Positions 29,442 to 38,836 of a stretch of 64,000 nucleotides of DNA are shown one piece after another. The stretch spans positions 1 through 64,000 of the forward strand of contig JNLK01000001.1 in NCBI GenBank assembly GCA_000703065.1, in the 5' to 3' direction. The DNA is from Lachnospiraceae bacterium AC2029. Lineage in GTDB: Bacteria > Bacillota > Clostridia > Lachnospirales > Lachnospiraceae. The notes beneath the pieces are model-generated. The model did no database searches and had not been told where the DNA came from. It was given only the letters and a program-made list of their open reading frames with translations. Numbering within the stretch: the first letter of the stretch is position 1; every line of letters begins with the position of its first letter. A program made the translations under genes and the position numbers.

Positions 29442-30122
29442 TCAGGCCTTTAAGCCGTACTGTTCATAATACTGATCGATCCTTGCCTTCATGGCATCGT
29501 CGATGATCACCTGTCCCTTATAGGGCTTATTGTACAAATGTTCCACCACCTCTGCCATGGTAACGATGGCTGTTGTGGAAAGGCCGAAGTTCTCCTGGAT
29601 CTCCTGAAGCGCCGACTTGTCCGGAGACTGTCCCTGCTCCATACGGTCCACGGAAACCACCAACCCAAGAACCTCCACATTTCCGATGGAATTCACAATG
29701 GGAAGCGTTTCGCGGATCGAGGTTCCGGCTGTGGTCACATCTTCAATGATCACGACCTTATCTCCGTCATAAATGGGACCGCCCAGCAGGATACCGGTAT
29801 CTCCGTGGTCCTTGATCTCCTTCCGGTTCGAGCAGTAGCGAACCTCTGCACCGAACTCCTCGGAAAGCGCCATGGAGGTAGTCACGGAAAGCGGAATTCC
29901 TTTATATGCAGGTCCGAACAGAACATCAAAATCCGTTCCGAAAGCATCCTTTATCGCCTTTGCATAGTATGTTCCCAGCCGTTTCAGCTGGCTTCCCGTC
30001 CGATAAAATCCGGTATTGACGAAGAAAGGGGTCTTCCTTCCGCTCTTTGTCACGAAATCCCCGAACTTCAGGACCTGACAATCGATCATAAACTCGATAA
30101 ATTCCTGCTTGTATGCTTCCAT
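29442..30122 (-). CDS. pyrE: Orotate phosphoribosyltransferase
   Basis: It converts orotate and PRPP to orotidine monophosphate in pyrimidine synthesis. The PRPP-binding motif is VVIIEDVTTAGTS, and FGPAYKGIPL and GRKTPFFVNTGFY are family hallmarks. The 226-residue length is normal. AAGGAGG is 5 nt before the ATG. No other pyr gene is adjacent. Its own promoter carries a palindrome that could be an operator. Confidence 0.95.
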   Translation of the reverse strand: MEAYKQEFIEFMIDCQVLKFGDFVTKSGRKTPFFVNTGFYRTGSQLKRLGTYYAKAIKDAFGTDFDVLFGPAYKGIPLSVTTSMALSEEFGAEVRYCSNRKEIKDHGDTGILLGGPIYDGDKVVIIEDVTTAGTSIRETLPIVNSIGNVEVLGLVVSVDRMEQGQSPDKSALQEIQENFGLSTTAIVTMAEVVEHLYNKPYKGQVIIDDAMKARIDQYYEQYGLKA

Positions 30123-30208
30123 ATTTCCTCCTTAACCATCCTGAACTCCCATATGATGATCGAGCATCACGTTGTACACGATGTGTGCATGCCGTGGCAT
30201 CATATGAT

Positions 30209-30241
30209 ATATGGCATGTACCCACAGGGCACATGCCATAT
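30209..30241. promoter_or_regulatory. Palindrome over the pyrE transcription start
   Basis: ATATGGCATGT (30209-30219) and ACATGCCATAT (30231-30241) are perfect 11-bp arms around an 11-nt spacer. It overlaps the -10 box and the likely start site, so it is better read as a repressor operator than as an RNA hairpin. A second inverted pair, CATATGATG/CATCATATG (30150-30158, 30198-30206), lies in the leader. Confidence 0.55.
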
Positions 30242-30268
30242 TCTACCATAAATCCGCCTCCGAATCAA
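30240..30268 (-). promoter_or_regulatory. Promoter of pyrE
   Basis: Minus-strand TTGATT (30263-30268), a 17-nt spacer and TAGAAT (30240-30245), with TGG before the -10 box as an extended -10 element. The leader is about 110 nt. Confidence 0.7.
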
Positions 30269-30332
30269 TCGGGAAACGATGTTCTGTCTGTCGATCCGTA
30301 TGCCGATACCGATACCGTCATCAGCAGTCAGT

Positions 30333-31532
30333 TTACACATTCAGCTGCAGTATTTTATCAAAAATGCGATGGGATGCTTCCAGCTTGGACATCATCGGAA
30401 GCTGCTCCGTACCATCCCGGGTGATCAGGGTCAGGATATTTGTATCCACCTGATATCCGGCCCCCTCCTGGGTCAGTGAATTGGCGCAGATCATATCCGC
30501 ATTCTTCTTCTCCAGCTTTGCCGCGGAATTCTCCAGAAGCTTCTCCGTCTCCATGGAGAAGCCGCAGATCACCTGTCCGGGACGCTTCTTCTCTCCCAGA
30601 GAAAGAAGGATGTCCTTTGTCCGCTTCAGGGGAATGGACATATCCCCGTCCTTCTTCTTTATCTTCTGGTCAGCCACGGTTGCCGGGGTGTAGTCCGCCA
30701 CCGCCGCTGCCATGACCACGATATCCGCTGTTTCCGCCGCCGATGTCACCTGCTGATACATTTCCTCCGCCGTATGGATCTTCTTCAGCTCGACACCAAG
30801 AGGCGGTTCAAGGGAAGTTGGACCGGAAACCAGCGTCACCTTCGCTCCCCGGTAGGCAGCAGCCTTTGCCAGCGCATAACCCATCTTTCCGGAGGAATGA
30901 TTCGTGATGACACGGATGGGATCCAGGGGTTCCTCGGTGGGGCCTGCAGAAACCACCACATGACGTCCCTCCAGATCATGCTCATGTGCTACACGAAGCA
31001 GGATCTCTTCCACCAGGATCTCCTCCTTCGGAAGCTTGCCCTTGCCCTCATAACCGCAGGCAAGATACCCCTCCGAGGGCTCGATGATCTGATACCCGAA
31101 CCTCTTCAGCTTGGCGATATTATCCTGAACGATAGGGTTTTCCAGCATGTAGCCGTTCATGGACGGGCAGATCAGGATGGGGCAGCGTGCGGGAAGCACC
31201 GTAGTGGTCAGCATATCGTCCGCGATCCCGTTTGCAATCTTGCCGATCACATTTGCGGTGGCCGGCGCGATCAGGATGCAGTCCACTCCCGTTCCCAGGG
31301 AAATATGGGGAACATGTACCTTATCATCGGGAGTCTCGTCAAAGGTATCCAGATAAACCTTATTCTTGGTCAGCACCTCAAAGGTCTGTGCCGTGATAAA
31401 ATGTGTCGCATTCTTCGTCATCACCACATGAACGTCCGCATGCAGCTTGACCAGCATACTTGCCACATTTGCCATCTTATAGGCTGCGATTCCGCCGGAT
31501 ACTCCCAGCAGGATCTTCTTTCCTTCTAACAT
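30333..31532 (-). CDS. coaBC: Bifunctional phosphopantothenoylcysteine decarboxylase/synthetase
   Basis: It carries out two steps of coenzyme A synthesis from 4'-phosphopantothenate and cysteine. The N-terminal FMN-dependent decarboxylase has GVSGGIAAYK, PSMNGYM and the lid cysteine in ACGYEGKGKL. The C-terminal synthetase begins near residue 190 with SAGPTEEPLDPIR and contains NHSSGKMG and AAVADY. The 399-residue length is normal. GGAGG precedes the ATG. It lies downstream of panD in the same direction, completing a pantothenate-to-CoA gene cluster. Confidence 0.96.
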   Translation of the reverse strand: MLEGKKILLGVSGGIAAYKMANVASMLVKLHADVHVVMTKNATHFITAQTFEVLTKNKVYLDTFDETPDDKVHVPHISLGTGVDCILIAPATANVIGKIANGIADDMLTTTVLPARCPILICPSMNGYMLENPIVQDNIAKLKRFGYQIIEPSEGYLACGYEGKGKLPKEEILVEEILLRVAHEHDLEGRHVVVSAGPTEEPLDPIRVITNHSSGKMGYALAKAAAYRGAKVTLVSGPTSLEPPLGVELKKIHTAEEMYQQVTSAAETADIVVMAAAVADYTPATVADQKIKKKDGDMSIPLKRTKDILLSLGEKKRPGQVICGFSMETEKLLENSAAKLEKKNADMICANSLTQEGAGYQVDTNILTLITRDGTEQLPMMSKLEASHRIFDKILQLNV

Positions 31533-31634
31533 ATGATGTACCTCCGTCTCACAGGATGAACCGCCCCTTCACGGGGCACACGCCGCCGGCGCGCGGGCTG
31601 AACGAACCAGGTCCTTCTGAGGAAGAATTCGTTC

Positions 31635-32060
31635 CTACTCCTCGGCTCCGTCAGCTCCGTCCTCGTCCTCAGGCATATCCTCCAGTAATCCGTGCTTTTC
31701 ATAGCGGGTCGCACGGGTGATGTGGTTCTCACAGTCCACGAAGATCACCCGCGGGGGATTCTCGGCAAATTCCTCCGGAGTCATCATGGCATAATTCATG
31801 ATGATCACCCGGTCGCCGGTAGATACACAGCGCGCTGCGGCGCCGTTCAGACAGATCACGCCGGATCCTGCCTCACCTGCGATCACATAGGTTTCCAGTC
31901 GGGAGCCGTTATCCACATCCGCGATCTGAACCTTCTCATACTCGATCAGCCCTGCCGCATCCATCAGCTGCTGATCGATGGTAATGCTTCCCACATAGTT
32001 CAGCTCTGCCTGTGTTACGGTTGCTCTGTGAATCTTACTTTTTAATACATTGATCAGCAT
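31635..32060 (-). CDS. panD: Aspartate 1-decarboxylase proenzyme
   Basis: A pyruvoyl-dependent enzyme making beta-alanine for pantothenate. Self-cleavage should occur at the Gly-Ser in NYVGSITID (about residues 24-25). [20 protein letters not shown] and [12 protein letters not shown] are characteristic. The 141 residues include an acidic tail ([15 protein letters not shown]) not needed for catalysis. AAGGAG precedes the ATG, 50 bp after panC. Confidence 0.96.
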   Translation of the reverse strand: MLINVLKSKIHRATVTQAELNYVGSITIDQQLMDAAGLIEYEKVQIADVDNGSRLETYVIAGEAGSGVICLNGAAARCVSTGDRVIIMNYAMMTPEEFAENPPRVIFVDCENHITRATRYEKHGLLEDMPEDEDGADGAEE

Positions 32061-32110
32061 GGAATTCTCCTTTTTATATTGATCCTTCGTTACCGGTATA
32101 TATCGTTTCC

Positions 32111-32959
32111 TTAAACGGTTGCCAGGAAGTTATCAATCAGACGTACCTTTCCGTTGATCTTAACGGCGATGGCACAGAGGATATCACCCTTCAGTGTATC
32201 GATGGACTCCATCGTCAGATTGTCCACGATCTCAACGTAATCGATCTCTGCCATGGGCTCAGATTCGATCAGGGAGATCATGGCGTTCCGGATCGCAGCC
32301 GCATCTCTCTCTCCGTCCTTCACCATCTGCTCCCCAAGACGGATGGACTGGGACAGGATCAGTGCTGCCTTTCTTTCCTCTTCGTTCATGTAGGTGTTCC
32401 GGGAGCTCATGGCCAGACCGTCTGCTTCACGTACGATGGGGCATCCGACGATCTCCAGCGGCATGTTCAGATCCCTTACCATGCGCTTAACCACTGCCAG
32501 CTGCTGTGCATCCTTCTGTCCGAAGTATGCATGATCCGGCTGAACGATGTTGAAGAGCTTGGACACTACAGTGCACACTCCACGGAAATGTACCGGCCGG
32601 GACAGTCCGCACAGGTGATTTGTCAGTCCGTTCATATCCACGAAGGATACAAAGCCCTCGGGATACATTTCCGCCGGTTCCGGATGGAAGATCAGATCCG
32701 CTCCGGTACTCTCACAGAGAGCGGCATCGCGATCCAGATCTCTCGGGTAGCTTGCCAGATCCTCATTCGGACCGAACTGGGTCGGATTCACGAAGACACT
32801 GACTACGGTATGGTCATTTCCCTTCACGCTGGCTGCGATCAGACTCTGATGTCCTGCATGCAGGTATCCCATGGTGGGAACCAGACCTACCGTCTCTCCT
32901 GCGGCTCTCCAGCCCTTTACAATTTCTCTTACCTCTGCTACTGTGGTTGCGATTTTCAT
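32111..32959 (-). CDS. panC: Pantothenate synthetase
   Basis: It condenses pantoate and beta-alanine with ATP. The nucleotidyltransferase motif is [13 protein letters not shown], followed by [23 protein letters not shown] and AMSSRNTYM. The length of 282 is typical. It lies between panB and panD; AAGGAG is close to the ATG. Confidence 0.96.
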   Translation of the reverse strand: MKIATTVAEVREIVKGWRAAGETVGLVPTMGYLHAGHQSLIAASVKGNDHTVVSVFVNPTQFGPNEDLASYPRDLDRDAALCESTGADLIFHPEPAEMYPEGFVSFVDMNGLTNHLCGLSRPVHFRGVCTVVSKLFNIVQPDHAYFGQKDAQQLAVVKRMVRDLNMPLEIVGCPIVREADGLAMSSRNTYMNEEERKAALILSQSIRLGEQMVKDGERDAAAIRNAMISLIESEPMAEIDYVEIVDNLTMESIDTLKGDILCAIAVKINGKVRLIDNFLATV

Positions 32960-33021
32960 AGTATTCTCCTTACGATAACATGTTTCTATATATTAACAGT
33001 ATATTTTCTATTTACGTCCCT

Positions 33022-33100
33022 GACCTTCGATCACGATCCTTCAGCACTTCGCGAGTATGTCGTGCCTACGGCACCGGCATTCGCGATGAATTGAATGGTC
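33022..33100. repeat. Inverted-repeat element between panB and panC
   Basis: GACC-TTC (33022-33028) can pair with GAA-T-GGTC (33093-33100), enclosing a GTGCC-TAC-GGCAC hairpin (33062-33074). The 3' arm overlaps the panB stop. It resembles the 3-nt-loop elements near 20 kb and 26.7 kb but is weaker. Confidence 0.45.
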
Positions 33101-33950
33101 ACTGTGTGAGCTCGTCGGCATAGGCACGGATCGCATCATATACTTCGTCCTGCATGGCATAAGTGTGTTCCTCTGCCGGATAGGTTCCTGCCTTCACTTC
33201 CTCATCATAGGCTCTGAATCCGGCCCTCATATGCTCTCCTACATTTGAGAAGGCCTTCACGAACTTCGGGCGGAAGTCATTGAACATGGCAAGCATGTCC
33301 GCATAAACCAGAACCTGTCCGTCACAGCCTGCACCGGCTCCGATCCCGATGGTGGGGATACGAAGGAGCTTTGTAACGATCTCTGCCAGGCACGCGGGAA
33401 CGCATTCCAGCGTTACCGCGAAGGCCCCTGCCTCCTGAACCGCAAGAGCATCACGGATCAGCTTCTTTGCGGGCTCCAGTTCCTTCGCCTGAGATACAAA
33501 GCCGCCGAACGCATTGATGGACTGGGGTGTCAGACCCAGATGCGCCATAACCGGGATACCGGTCTGTGTGATGGCCTTGATCTGAGGGCATACTTCTTCT
33601 CCGCCCTCCAGCTTCACAGCCTGTCCGCGTCCCTCCTTCATGAGGCGCCCTGCATTGACTACCGCATCATACACGGAGGTCTGGTAGGACATGAAGGGCA
33701 TATCGATCACCACCAGTGCATTTTGTGCCCCGCGTGATACCGCAGCACCATGATGGATCATATCCTCCATGGTAACGGAAATGGTGTCCGGATAACCCAG
33801 TACCACATTTCCGAGGGAATCCCCTACCAGGATTGCATTAATCCCTGCGCTGTCCTGCAGCTTGGCAGTGGAATAATCATAAGCTGTCAGCATGGAGATC
33901 TTCTCTCCTCTTTCCTTCATCTGCTGAAAGGTTACAACCGTATTTTTCAT
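33099..33950 (-). CDS. panB: 3-methyl-2-oxobutanoate hydroxymethyltransferase
   Basis: It makes ketopantoate from 2-oxoisovalerate and methylene-tetrahydrofolate. Hallmarks are [36 protein letters not shown] and the metal and substrate region [15 protein letters not shown]. The 283-residue length is typical. Its start overlaps the upstream DUF2520 gene by 4 bp, so the two are tightly coupled. Confidence 0.96.
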   Translation of the reverse strand: MKNTVVTFQQMKERGEKISMLTAYDYSTAKLQDSAGINAILVGDSLGNVVLGYPDTISVTMEDMIHHGAAVSRGAQNALVVIDMPFMSYQTSVYDAVVNAGRLMKEGRGQAVKLEGGEEVCPQIKAITQTGIPVMAHLGLTPQSINAFGGFVSQAKELEPAKKLIRDALAVQEAGAFAVTLECVPACLAEIVTKLLRIPTIGIGAGAGCDGQVLVYADMLAMFNDFRPKFVKAFSNVGEHMRAGFRAYDEEVKAGTYPAEEHTYAMQDEVYDAIRAYADELTQ

Positions 33951-34825
33951 ATCGTACCTCCTTCCGTGTCCTCGCCTTTGGTTGTCTTCCGATCATAAAG
34001 TATCGATCTTATTTCGCCGTAATCTCTTTCCGGGTTCTTACGTTCTGCCACCTGCAGTACTTTTCTCGAAAGTGCCATGTAGATCTCCCTGCTCTCTTCG
34101 TCCAGCACCTTCAGATGTTTCTCGACTGTGCCGCTGTCACCCCGTTCCACGGGGCCGGTCAGCTGTGCCGCAAGTCCCTTCCCGGCGATTCCCTTCGCAT
34201 TGTCCAGGAACAGTCCCGCAAGGGCTTCCTCGGCCTCCTCTTCCGTGAATCCACAGGCGGAAAGCTCCTTCGCTGCCGTTTCATAGAGTCCACAGACCAG
34301 ATTGCTGGCCATGACCGCAGATGCATGGTAACGGACCTTTTCATCCGCGCGGATCGCCTTGCAGCGAAGGCCGGTCTCCGATAAAAGATTCAGCCACATT
34401 TCCAGATACTCCGATGCACCCTCCACGGTAAAGAAAGCGCGGTCCAGCGTCTGATAAGCAGTATTTCGATCTGATATAGCATACAGGGGATGGATTGAAT
34501 AACCGTAGGCTCCGGTTCCGTTAAAGACTTCGGAAGAAAGTGCACCACTGCAGTGGCACAGGAGCTTACCCTCCAGTGATCCTGATCTCTGCAGCTCCGT
34601 AACGACGGGAGCGATCGCCTGATCACTGACTGTAAGAAACACAACATCGCATACATCCAACAGGGAACTGAGTGTCTCAAAGCATAAAGTACCGGTCCAT
34701 CGTGCCGCTTCCTCCGCCCGTTCCTTCGTTCGGTTGTAATATCCCGCAACCGGAAGTCCGTGGTCCTTGAAGTACCGTCCCAGCGTACAGCCGACACGGC
34801 CGGCACCATAAAATCCAATCTTCAT
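33947..34825 (-). CDS. Rossmann-fold/DUF2520 protein, candidate ketopantoate reductase
   Basis: The N-terminal Rossmann fold ([19 protein letters not shown], with [10 protein letters not shown] after strand two) binds NAD(P)[13 protein letters not shown] and [10 protein letters not shown] are typical of the Rossmann-like plus DUF2520 family. A C-terminal helical domain follows. No panE or ilvC is in the window, yet panB, panC and panD are, and this gene overlaps panB by 4 bp. It is thus a good candidate for the missing ketopantoate reductase, comparable to PanG of Francisella (recalled, not checked). The ATG at 34825 follows AAGGAGGTG. Confidence 0.8.
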   Translation of the reverse strand: MKIGFYGAGRVGCTLGRYFKDHGLPVAGYYNRTKERAEEAARWTGTLCFETLSSLLDVCDVVFLTVSDQAIAPVVTELQRSGSLEGKLLCHCSGALSSEVFNGTGAYGYSIHPLYAISDRNTAYQTLDRAFFTVEGASEYLEMWLNLLSETGLRCKAIRADEKVRYHASAVMASNLVCGLYETAAKELSACGFTEEEAEEALAGLFLDNAKGIAGKGLAAQLTGPVERGDSGTVEKHLKVLDEESREIYMALSRKVLQVAERKNPERDYGEIRSILYDRKTTKGEDTEGGTI

Positions 34826-34890
34826 ATGATCACCTCCTTGCATAAACCAGGTGTGCATGATCATGGATGCTGTGCGTCTGTGAAATTATA

Positions 34891-34946
34891 AAGGGTACAG
34901 TTTCTTTCGAATACCATCCATGGAGAGTATACGAAACTGTACCCTT
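34891..34946. terminator. Hairpin downstream of the CHAP protein gene
   Basis: AAGGGTACAGTTTC (34891-34904) and GAAACTGTACCCTT (34933-34946) form a perfect 14-bp stem. A TATAAT (34885-34890, minus) directly after it may serve as the -10 box of the pan operon, but I see no good -35 box. The rest of 34826-35066 holds an ATGATCAT-rich inverted repeat. Confidence 0.7.
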
Positions 34947-35066
34947 CTTGTAAATATTTTTTCATGAAATAAATTGTATAAAATTCAGTACAATTCATTT
35001 CACCGGATCATCATGATCATGAATCACTCCATGATCATGATTTTCCTTCATCTGTCATCCTCCGGA

Positions 35067-37979
35067 TCACGGATTTGTACATACTCCGTTCCTGTCGAAT
35101 TCGTATGTCTTCGGGCCTACGGTGACGGAACAGTTCTTCGCCATTCTTCCGTCATCCATCAGATAATACCAGTATCCCTTATACTTCGTCCAACCGGTCT
35201 GCATTACGCCCTTGGCCGTGAATCTGTAGTAGGAACCGCCGATCTTCTTCCATCCGGTTACCATGGCTCCGTTAGTTCCAAAGTAATACCACTTTCCACT
35301 CTTCTTGATCCAGCCTGTCTTCATCACTCCCTTGGAACTGAAGTAATAAGTCTTGCCGTTGATCTGCTTCACACCGGTCGCGCGACCTGTCACAGCATCG
35401 CAGTAATACCAGTTCGTCTTGATCTTGAACCATCCGGTCTGCTTCTCACCCAGCTTGTTGTAATAGAATACATAGCCTGACTCATCCGTATACCAGCCTG
35501 CCTTCTTTACGGGAACCACTGTCACCCTGCATTCAGCAGTAACCGTAGCTTCACCGGCGCCTTCAACCTGACGTGTATCGATCTCTTTCCCGTCAGCAGC
35601 CTCAACAGGTGTTGCCGACCAGGATGACCATTCACCCCATACAGGACGACGGTAGGTATAGGTGATCACTTCCGTCTTGCTTCTGTCACGATGACGATAC
35701 TCGTTATGTCCTCCGCACTGTACCTGCTGGGTGGTCTGATTATACCAGGTATCTCCGGATCTTCCGTAAAGGATGATGGAACCGTCGCTGTCATATGCTG
35801 AAAGCGGTGAATCACTCCAGCCACGTTCAATACGATATGCGCAGTAGATGCCACTCCAGTAGCCCTCATAAGGACCACTCCATCCTCCGCCACTTGAATA
35901 CTGTGCGTACTTGCTGTAGTTATACTGTGTCTTATAATCCGGCACATACCTGGATTCAACATCTCTGGTATCCGACTTCTGATACTCTGTCCTGGACCAG
36001 TCACTCCAGGTACCCCATGAACCATAGACCGTATCCTTCTTCTCGCTTACATACTCCCAGCCTTCGCCAAGGGATCCCTTGGTCTGGGTGGTCTTTGTCT
36101 CATAGGATTCTACCGTTCTGTAACGATACTCCGTAGTCGGAGCTACAGAATCGGCTACAGCCGCTCTGATCACGGTTTCACCCGGGCTAATGGCTGTAAT
36201 GTTTCCAGCCTCATCAACGTTTGCCACTTCTTCATTGGAGGAAGTCCAGATCACATCTGTCGATGCTGCATCGGCAGGAACCAATGTTACTTTTACAGCA
36301 TCCGTCTTTCCAACCTCCAGTGTCAGCTCTGTCTTATCAAGTTCGATGGATGTTGCCCAGCTGATGCTGTCCGCCGGGATCACCTCTGTCTTTGTTTCTC
36401 CGCATCCGTGTACACAGGTAAATGTACGGACACCGTCTTCATATCTTGTTGCTTCTTTTGTGACCTTGCCCTCATCAAACTCATGTCCGAGAGCCTTGAT
36501 CGTTTCCGTCTTTTTCTCACCGCAGGCAGCACAGGTATAGGTCATTTCACCGTTTTCTGTACAGGTCGCCTCTTTTGTAACCTTTCCGCTGTCCCAGGCA
36601 TGCGGATCGCAGGCTGATACCTTGATCTCCCCGGCCGATACACTGGAGAACTGTCCTGCATAATCATATGCATAGATGTGTGTGATATAGGTTCCGGTTT
36701 CGTTGTTATGATCTGCTGCCGATACATAGAAGGTTGCGTGACCGTTCGAAACCGTTGCCTTCGGCCAGCTCTTCGCCAGATCATCCTGACCGTTATAGCT
36801 GGTCCATGTGGGCATTTCCACATAGGCGATACCGATATTATCACTTACATCGCATTCCACCTTGTAACCGTTCTTTGTCACCTCGGTGACCTTCACATTT
36901 TTGATCACCGGCTTTTCCTTATCATAGTTCAGGGTGTACCACTGATTGGTATTGTCGTCCGACCATACCCAGAGATGCACGTCTTCACCGTTTGCTGTCG
37001 GATCACCACCCATATCCATGGTCATTCCTGTAGCACATTCCGCCTCAAAAAGTACCTTTCCTCCGGGAGCTCTCCTGATGATCCAGTTCTGTGCTGCGGT
37101 TCCGTTACCTTCCCAGCTGACAATGTTGTTGCCCTTGGAAACTCCGGCACCGGCGTCATCGATATATCTCCAGTTCTGGCAGTTCTTGATCCGGTAGGAA
37201 CCGTTTGAATTCCTTGTAAACTCCCACCAGGAGCTTCGGTCGCTGGCACTTCCTGTCTCACAGACGATATTGCAGTCCCTGTCCTTGATGTACCACCCGT
37301 TAGCATGTATGATCTGGGCTCTGAAGCTGTCCCCCAGATTCAGCTGTTCCCAGGGGATCACAACCGGTCCGGTATAATCAATCGCAGCATAACCCTCGAT
37401 CCGGTTCCCTCTGTAGGTTCCCGGAGAGGCATCGCATCGCTTGACCATGGCCGAATCCGATCCGCTGCCGGTATTACCTTCAATGGTATACACATTTCCG
37501 TTCACGGAGTCCTCGGATACCAGACCTACATGTCCCCAGCTGTAGAAGATCACATCACCCTTCTTCGGTGTGTATCCGCCGGCATCATGCCAGATTCCTC
37601 TGTTCTTGGCCCACTGCCTCATTCCTGAGTAGTAGCCCAGAGTCGTATACTGATCCGAAGAGGCACCTGCTTTCATCAGACACCAGTTTACAAAGTATAC
37701 ACAGTAGTCGCCATAAGCCGATCCTGTTATATCCTGTGCATATTTGTTATACGGGGTCTGAGACTCGCTGGTACAATTGTTATACGAGTCAAATTCATAC
37801 ACATTCGCATTACTTGATTTGCCGTGATACCCCAGCTCTCCCTCGGCTATCCGGATTGCATCGTCGGCCGTAAAACCGGCAGCTCTGGCCATCATCACGT
37901 TCAGATTCGGGACCAGCGCCAGTATCATCATGACGGCGATCATCAAGGCTGTCGTCCGCTTCTTCCTTGCTCTTTCCAT
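35067..37979 (-). CDS. Secreted CHAP-domain multidomain wall protein (paralogue A)
   Basis: A 970-residue secreted protein. After a signal peptide (to about residue 34) a CHAP amidase/endopeptidase domain has Cys93 (YCVYFVNW), His150 (SWGHVGLV) and Asn169 (IEGN). Then follow a ricin-type lectin-like domain (about 212-345), a GBS_Bsp-like Ig domain (about 350-455), two Cys-pair repeats (CAACGEKK, CVHGCGE), a BIG2 Ig domain (about 545-615), a Tyr/Trp-rich region and about seven wall-binding repeats. It should cleave peptidoglycan peptides or be a surface remodelling protein. From about residue 210 it is nearly identical to the protein at 44838-47657. AAGGAGAG precedes the ATG. Confidence 0.88.
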   Translation of the reverse strand: MERARKKRTTALMIAVMMILALVPNLNVMMARAAGFTADDAIRIAEGELGYHGKSSNANVYEFDSYNNCTSESQTPYNKYAQDITGSAYGDYCVYFVNWCLMKAGASSDQYTTLGYYSGMRQWAKNRGIWHDAGGYTPKKGDVIFYSWGHVGLVSEDSVNGNVYTIEGNTGSGSDSAMVKRCDASPGTYRGNRIEGYAAIDYTGPVVIPWEQLNLGDSFRAQIIHANGWYIKDRDCNIVCETGSASDRSSWWEFTRNSNGSYRIKNCQNWRYIDDAGAGVSKGNNIVSWEGNGTAAQNWIIRRAPGGKVLFEAECATGMTMDMGGDPTANGEDVHLWVWSDDNTNQWYTLNYDKEKPVIKNVKVTEVTKNGYKVECDVSDNIGIAYVEMPTWTSYNGQDDLAKSWPKATVSNGHATFYVSAADHNNETGTYITHIYAYDYAGQFSSVSAGEIKVSACDPHAWDSGKVTKEATCTENGEMTYTCAACGEKKTETIKALGHEFDEGKVTKEATRYEDGVRTFTCVHGCGETKTEVIPADSISWATSIELDKTELTLEVGKTDAVKVTLVPADAASTDVIWTSSNEEVANVDEAGNITAISPGETVIRAAVADSVAPTTEYRYRTVESYETKTTQTKGSLGEGWEYVSEKKDTVYGSWGTWSDWSRTEYQKSDTRDVESRYVPDYKTQYNYSKYAQYSSGGGWSGPYEGYWSGIYCAYRIERGWSDSPLSAYDSDGSIILYGRSGDTWYNQTTQQVQCGGHNEYRHRDRSKTEVITYTYRRPVWGEWSSWSATPVEAADGKEIDTRQVEGAGEATVTAECRVTVVPVKKAGWYTDESGYVFYYNKLGEKQTGWFKIKTNWYYCDAVTGRATGVKQINGKTYYFSSKGVMKTGWIKKSGKWYYFGTNGAMVTGWKKIGGSYYRFTAKGVMQTGWTKYKGYWYYLMDDGRMAKNCSVTVGPKTYEFDRNGVCTNP

Positions 37980-38067
37980 ATTGCTCTCCTTTCCTATACT
38001 GAATCAACCTGTTCCTCCGATCATGGGATTCATGCTCCGGAGTCCAGCAATCCCCTGATCACTTAAA

Positions 38068-38106
38068 CTGTAGCATAGAATCCGGAGTCGGAATTTAGGG
38101 GGGAGG
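38068..38106 (-). promoter_or_regulatory. Conserved upstream block of CHAP gene A
   Basis: On the minus strand CCCCCCTAAATTC, 9 variable nt and ATTCTATGCTACAG occur about 90 nt before the start codon. The same block, with one change, lies before CHAP gene B. It does not look like a standard sigma-A promoter; a C-rich -35-like element suggests an alternative sigma factor (inference). Confidence 0.5.
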
Positions 38107-38146
38107 CAAAAAAAGAAGCACCCCAACCCTGAAGGTTGGAGCGCTT
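38107..38146 (-). terminator. Terminator of the zinc-ribbon/kinase operon
   Basis: On the minus strand AAGCGCTCCAACC pairs with GGTTGGGGTGCTT around a TTCA loop and is followed by CTTTTTTTGCC. It ends the operon about 75 bp after its last gene and precedes the CHAP gene A promoter block. Confidence 0.85.
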
Positions 38147-38222
38147 ACTATTACACTCAGTTCAAAATAAGGCCGGATGATAAACGATCCGCCCGACCGT
38201 CATGAAGGCTTCTTATCCCAGG

Positions 38223-38543
38223 TCACCAGCTTACCAGCTTCTCCGTGTCACCCTTCCGAAATCCTCCGCCGGTTCCGGGGTTTGCCCCGGTGGAACCGGA
38301 ATACCCGCCCGGACCTGCAGTTTCTGTTGGGTTAACCGGGACAGCAGTTCCCGGTGGGTTAACCGGGACGGCAGCACCTGTGGGATTCACAGGGCCGGAT
38401 GTACTTGTGGGATTCACCGGAGCGGCAGCGCCTCCTGCTCCGGCCGGACCTGTCGGACCGGTCTCCCTTGGCAGCGGAGCCCCGCAGATTTTACAAAACT
38501 TAGCTCTTCCTCTAAACCCGCATCCACACTTTTTACAGATCAT
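38223..38543 (-). CDS. Zinc-ribbon protein with Pro/Gly-rich PVNPTG repeats
   Basis: The 106-residue product starts with a two-CxxC zinc ribbon (ICKKCGCGF and FCKICGAPL) followed by Gly/Ala-rich sequence and four PVNPT/PVNPP-type repeats. No membrane segment or signal is present, so it is probably cytoplasmic. GAGGAGG lies 7 nt before the ATG at 38543. It is the last gene of the c-di-GMP-switched operon. Function unknown; short zinc ribbons of this kind often accompany kinase/FHA modules as protein-protein adaptors. Confidence 0.7.
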   Translation of the reverse strand: MICKKCGCGFRGRAKFCKICGAPLPRETGPTGPAGAGGAAAPVNPTSTSGPVNPTGAAVPVNPPGTAVPVNPTETAGPGGYSGSTGANPGTGGGFRKGDTEKLVSW

Positions 38544-38648
38544 TGTAAACCTCCTCAGGCTATACCCTAATGTTATGTAAGTAAGCATCCTATCCGCTTA
38601 GTACTATTTGTCGATCCGTCATCATTTCCGCTCGGCAAAAATGAGCAT

Positions 38649-38819
38649 TCAGTTTATATCTTCTGTATAAAGAGCCAATTCTTCCATCTCATTTTCCGCC
38701 ATAACAGCGCCTATCACATACAGTCCACATCCGGTCAGAGTAAAAACCACAGATAAAACTATTAATACTAATTGGAGTTTTGATAATCCCTTTTCGCTCT
38801 TTTCCATGTTCTCACTCAT
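38649..38819 (-). CDS. Small membrane protein (56 aa)
   Basis: A Lys/Glu-rich start (MSENMEKSEKG) precedes one hydrophobic helix (LQLVLIVLSVVFTLTGCG) and an acidic tail (EMEEL). GGAG lies 7 nt before the ATG. It begins 17 bp after the upstream gene, so it belongs to the operon. LTGC is lipobox-like, but the preceding N-terminus is not a convincing signal peptide. No family recognised. Confidence 0.7.
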   Translation of the reverse strand: MSENMEKSEKGLSKLQLVLIVLSVVFTLTGCGLYVIGAVMAENEMEELALYTEDIN

Positions 38820-38836
38820 CCCGCGACTCCTTTCAT

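Noticed and set aside
30123-30240. PyrR attenuator before pyrE
   Set aside because: No PyrR-binding loop consensus and no terminator with a T-run is present in the leader.
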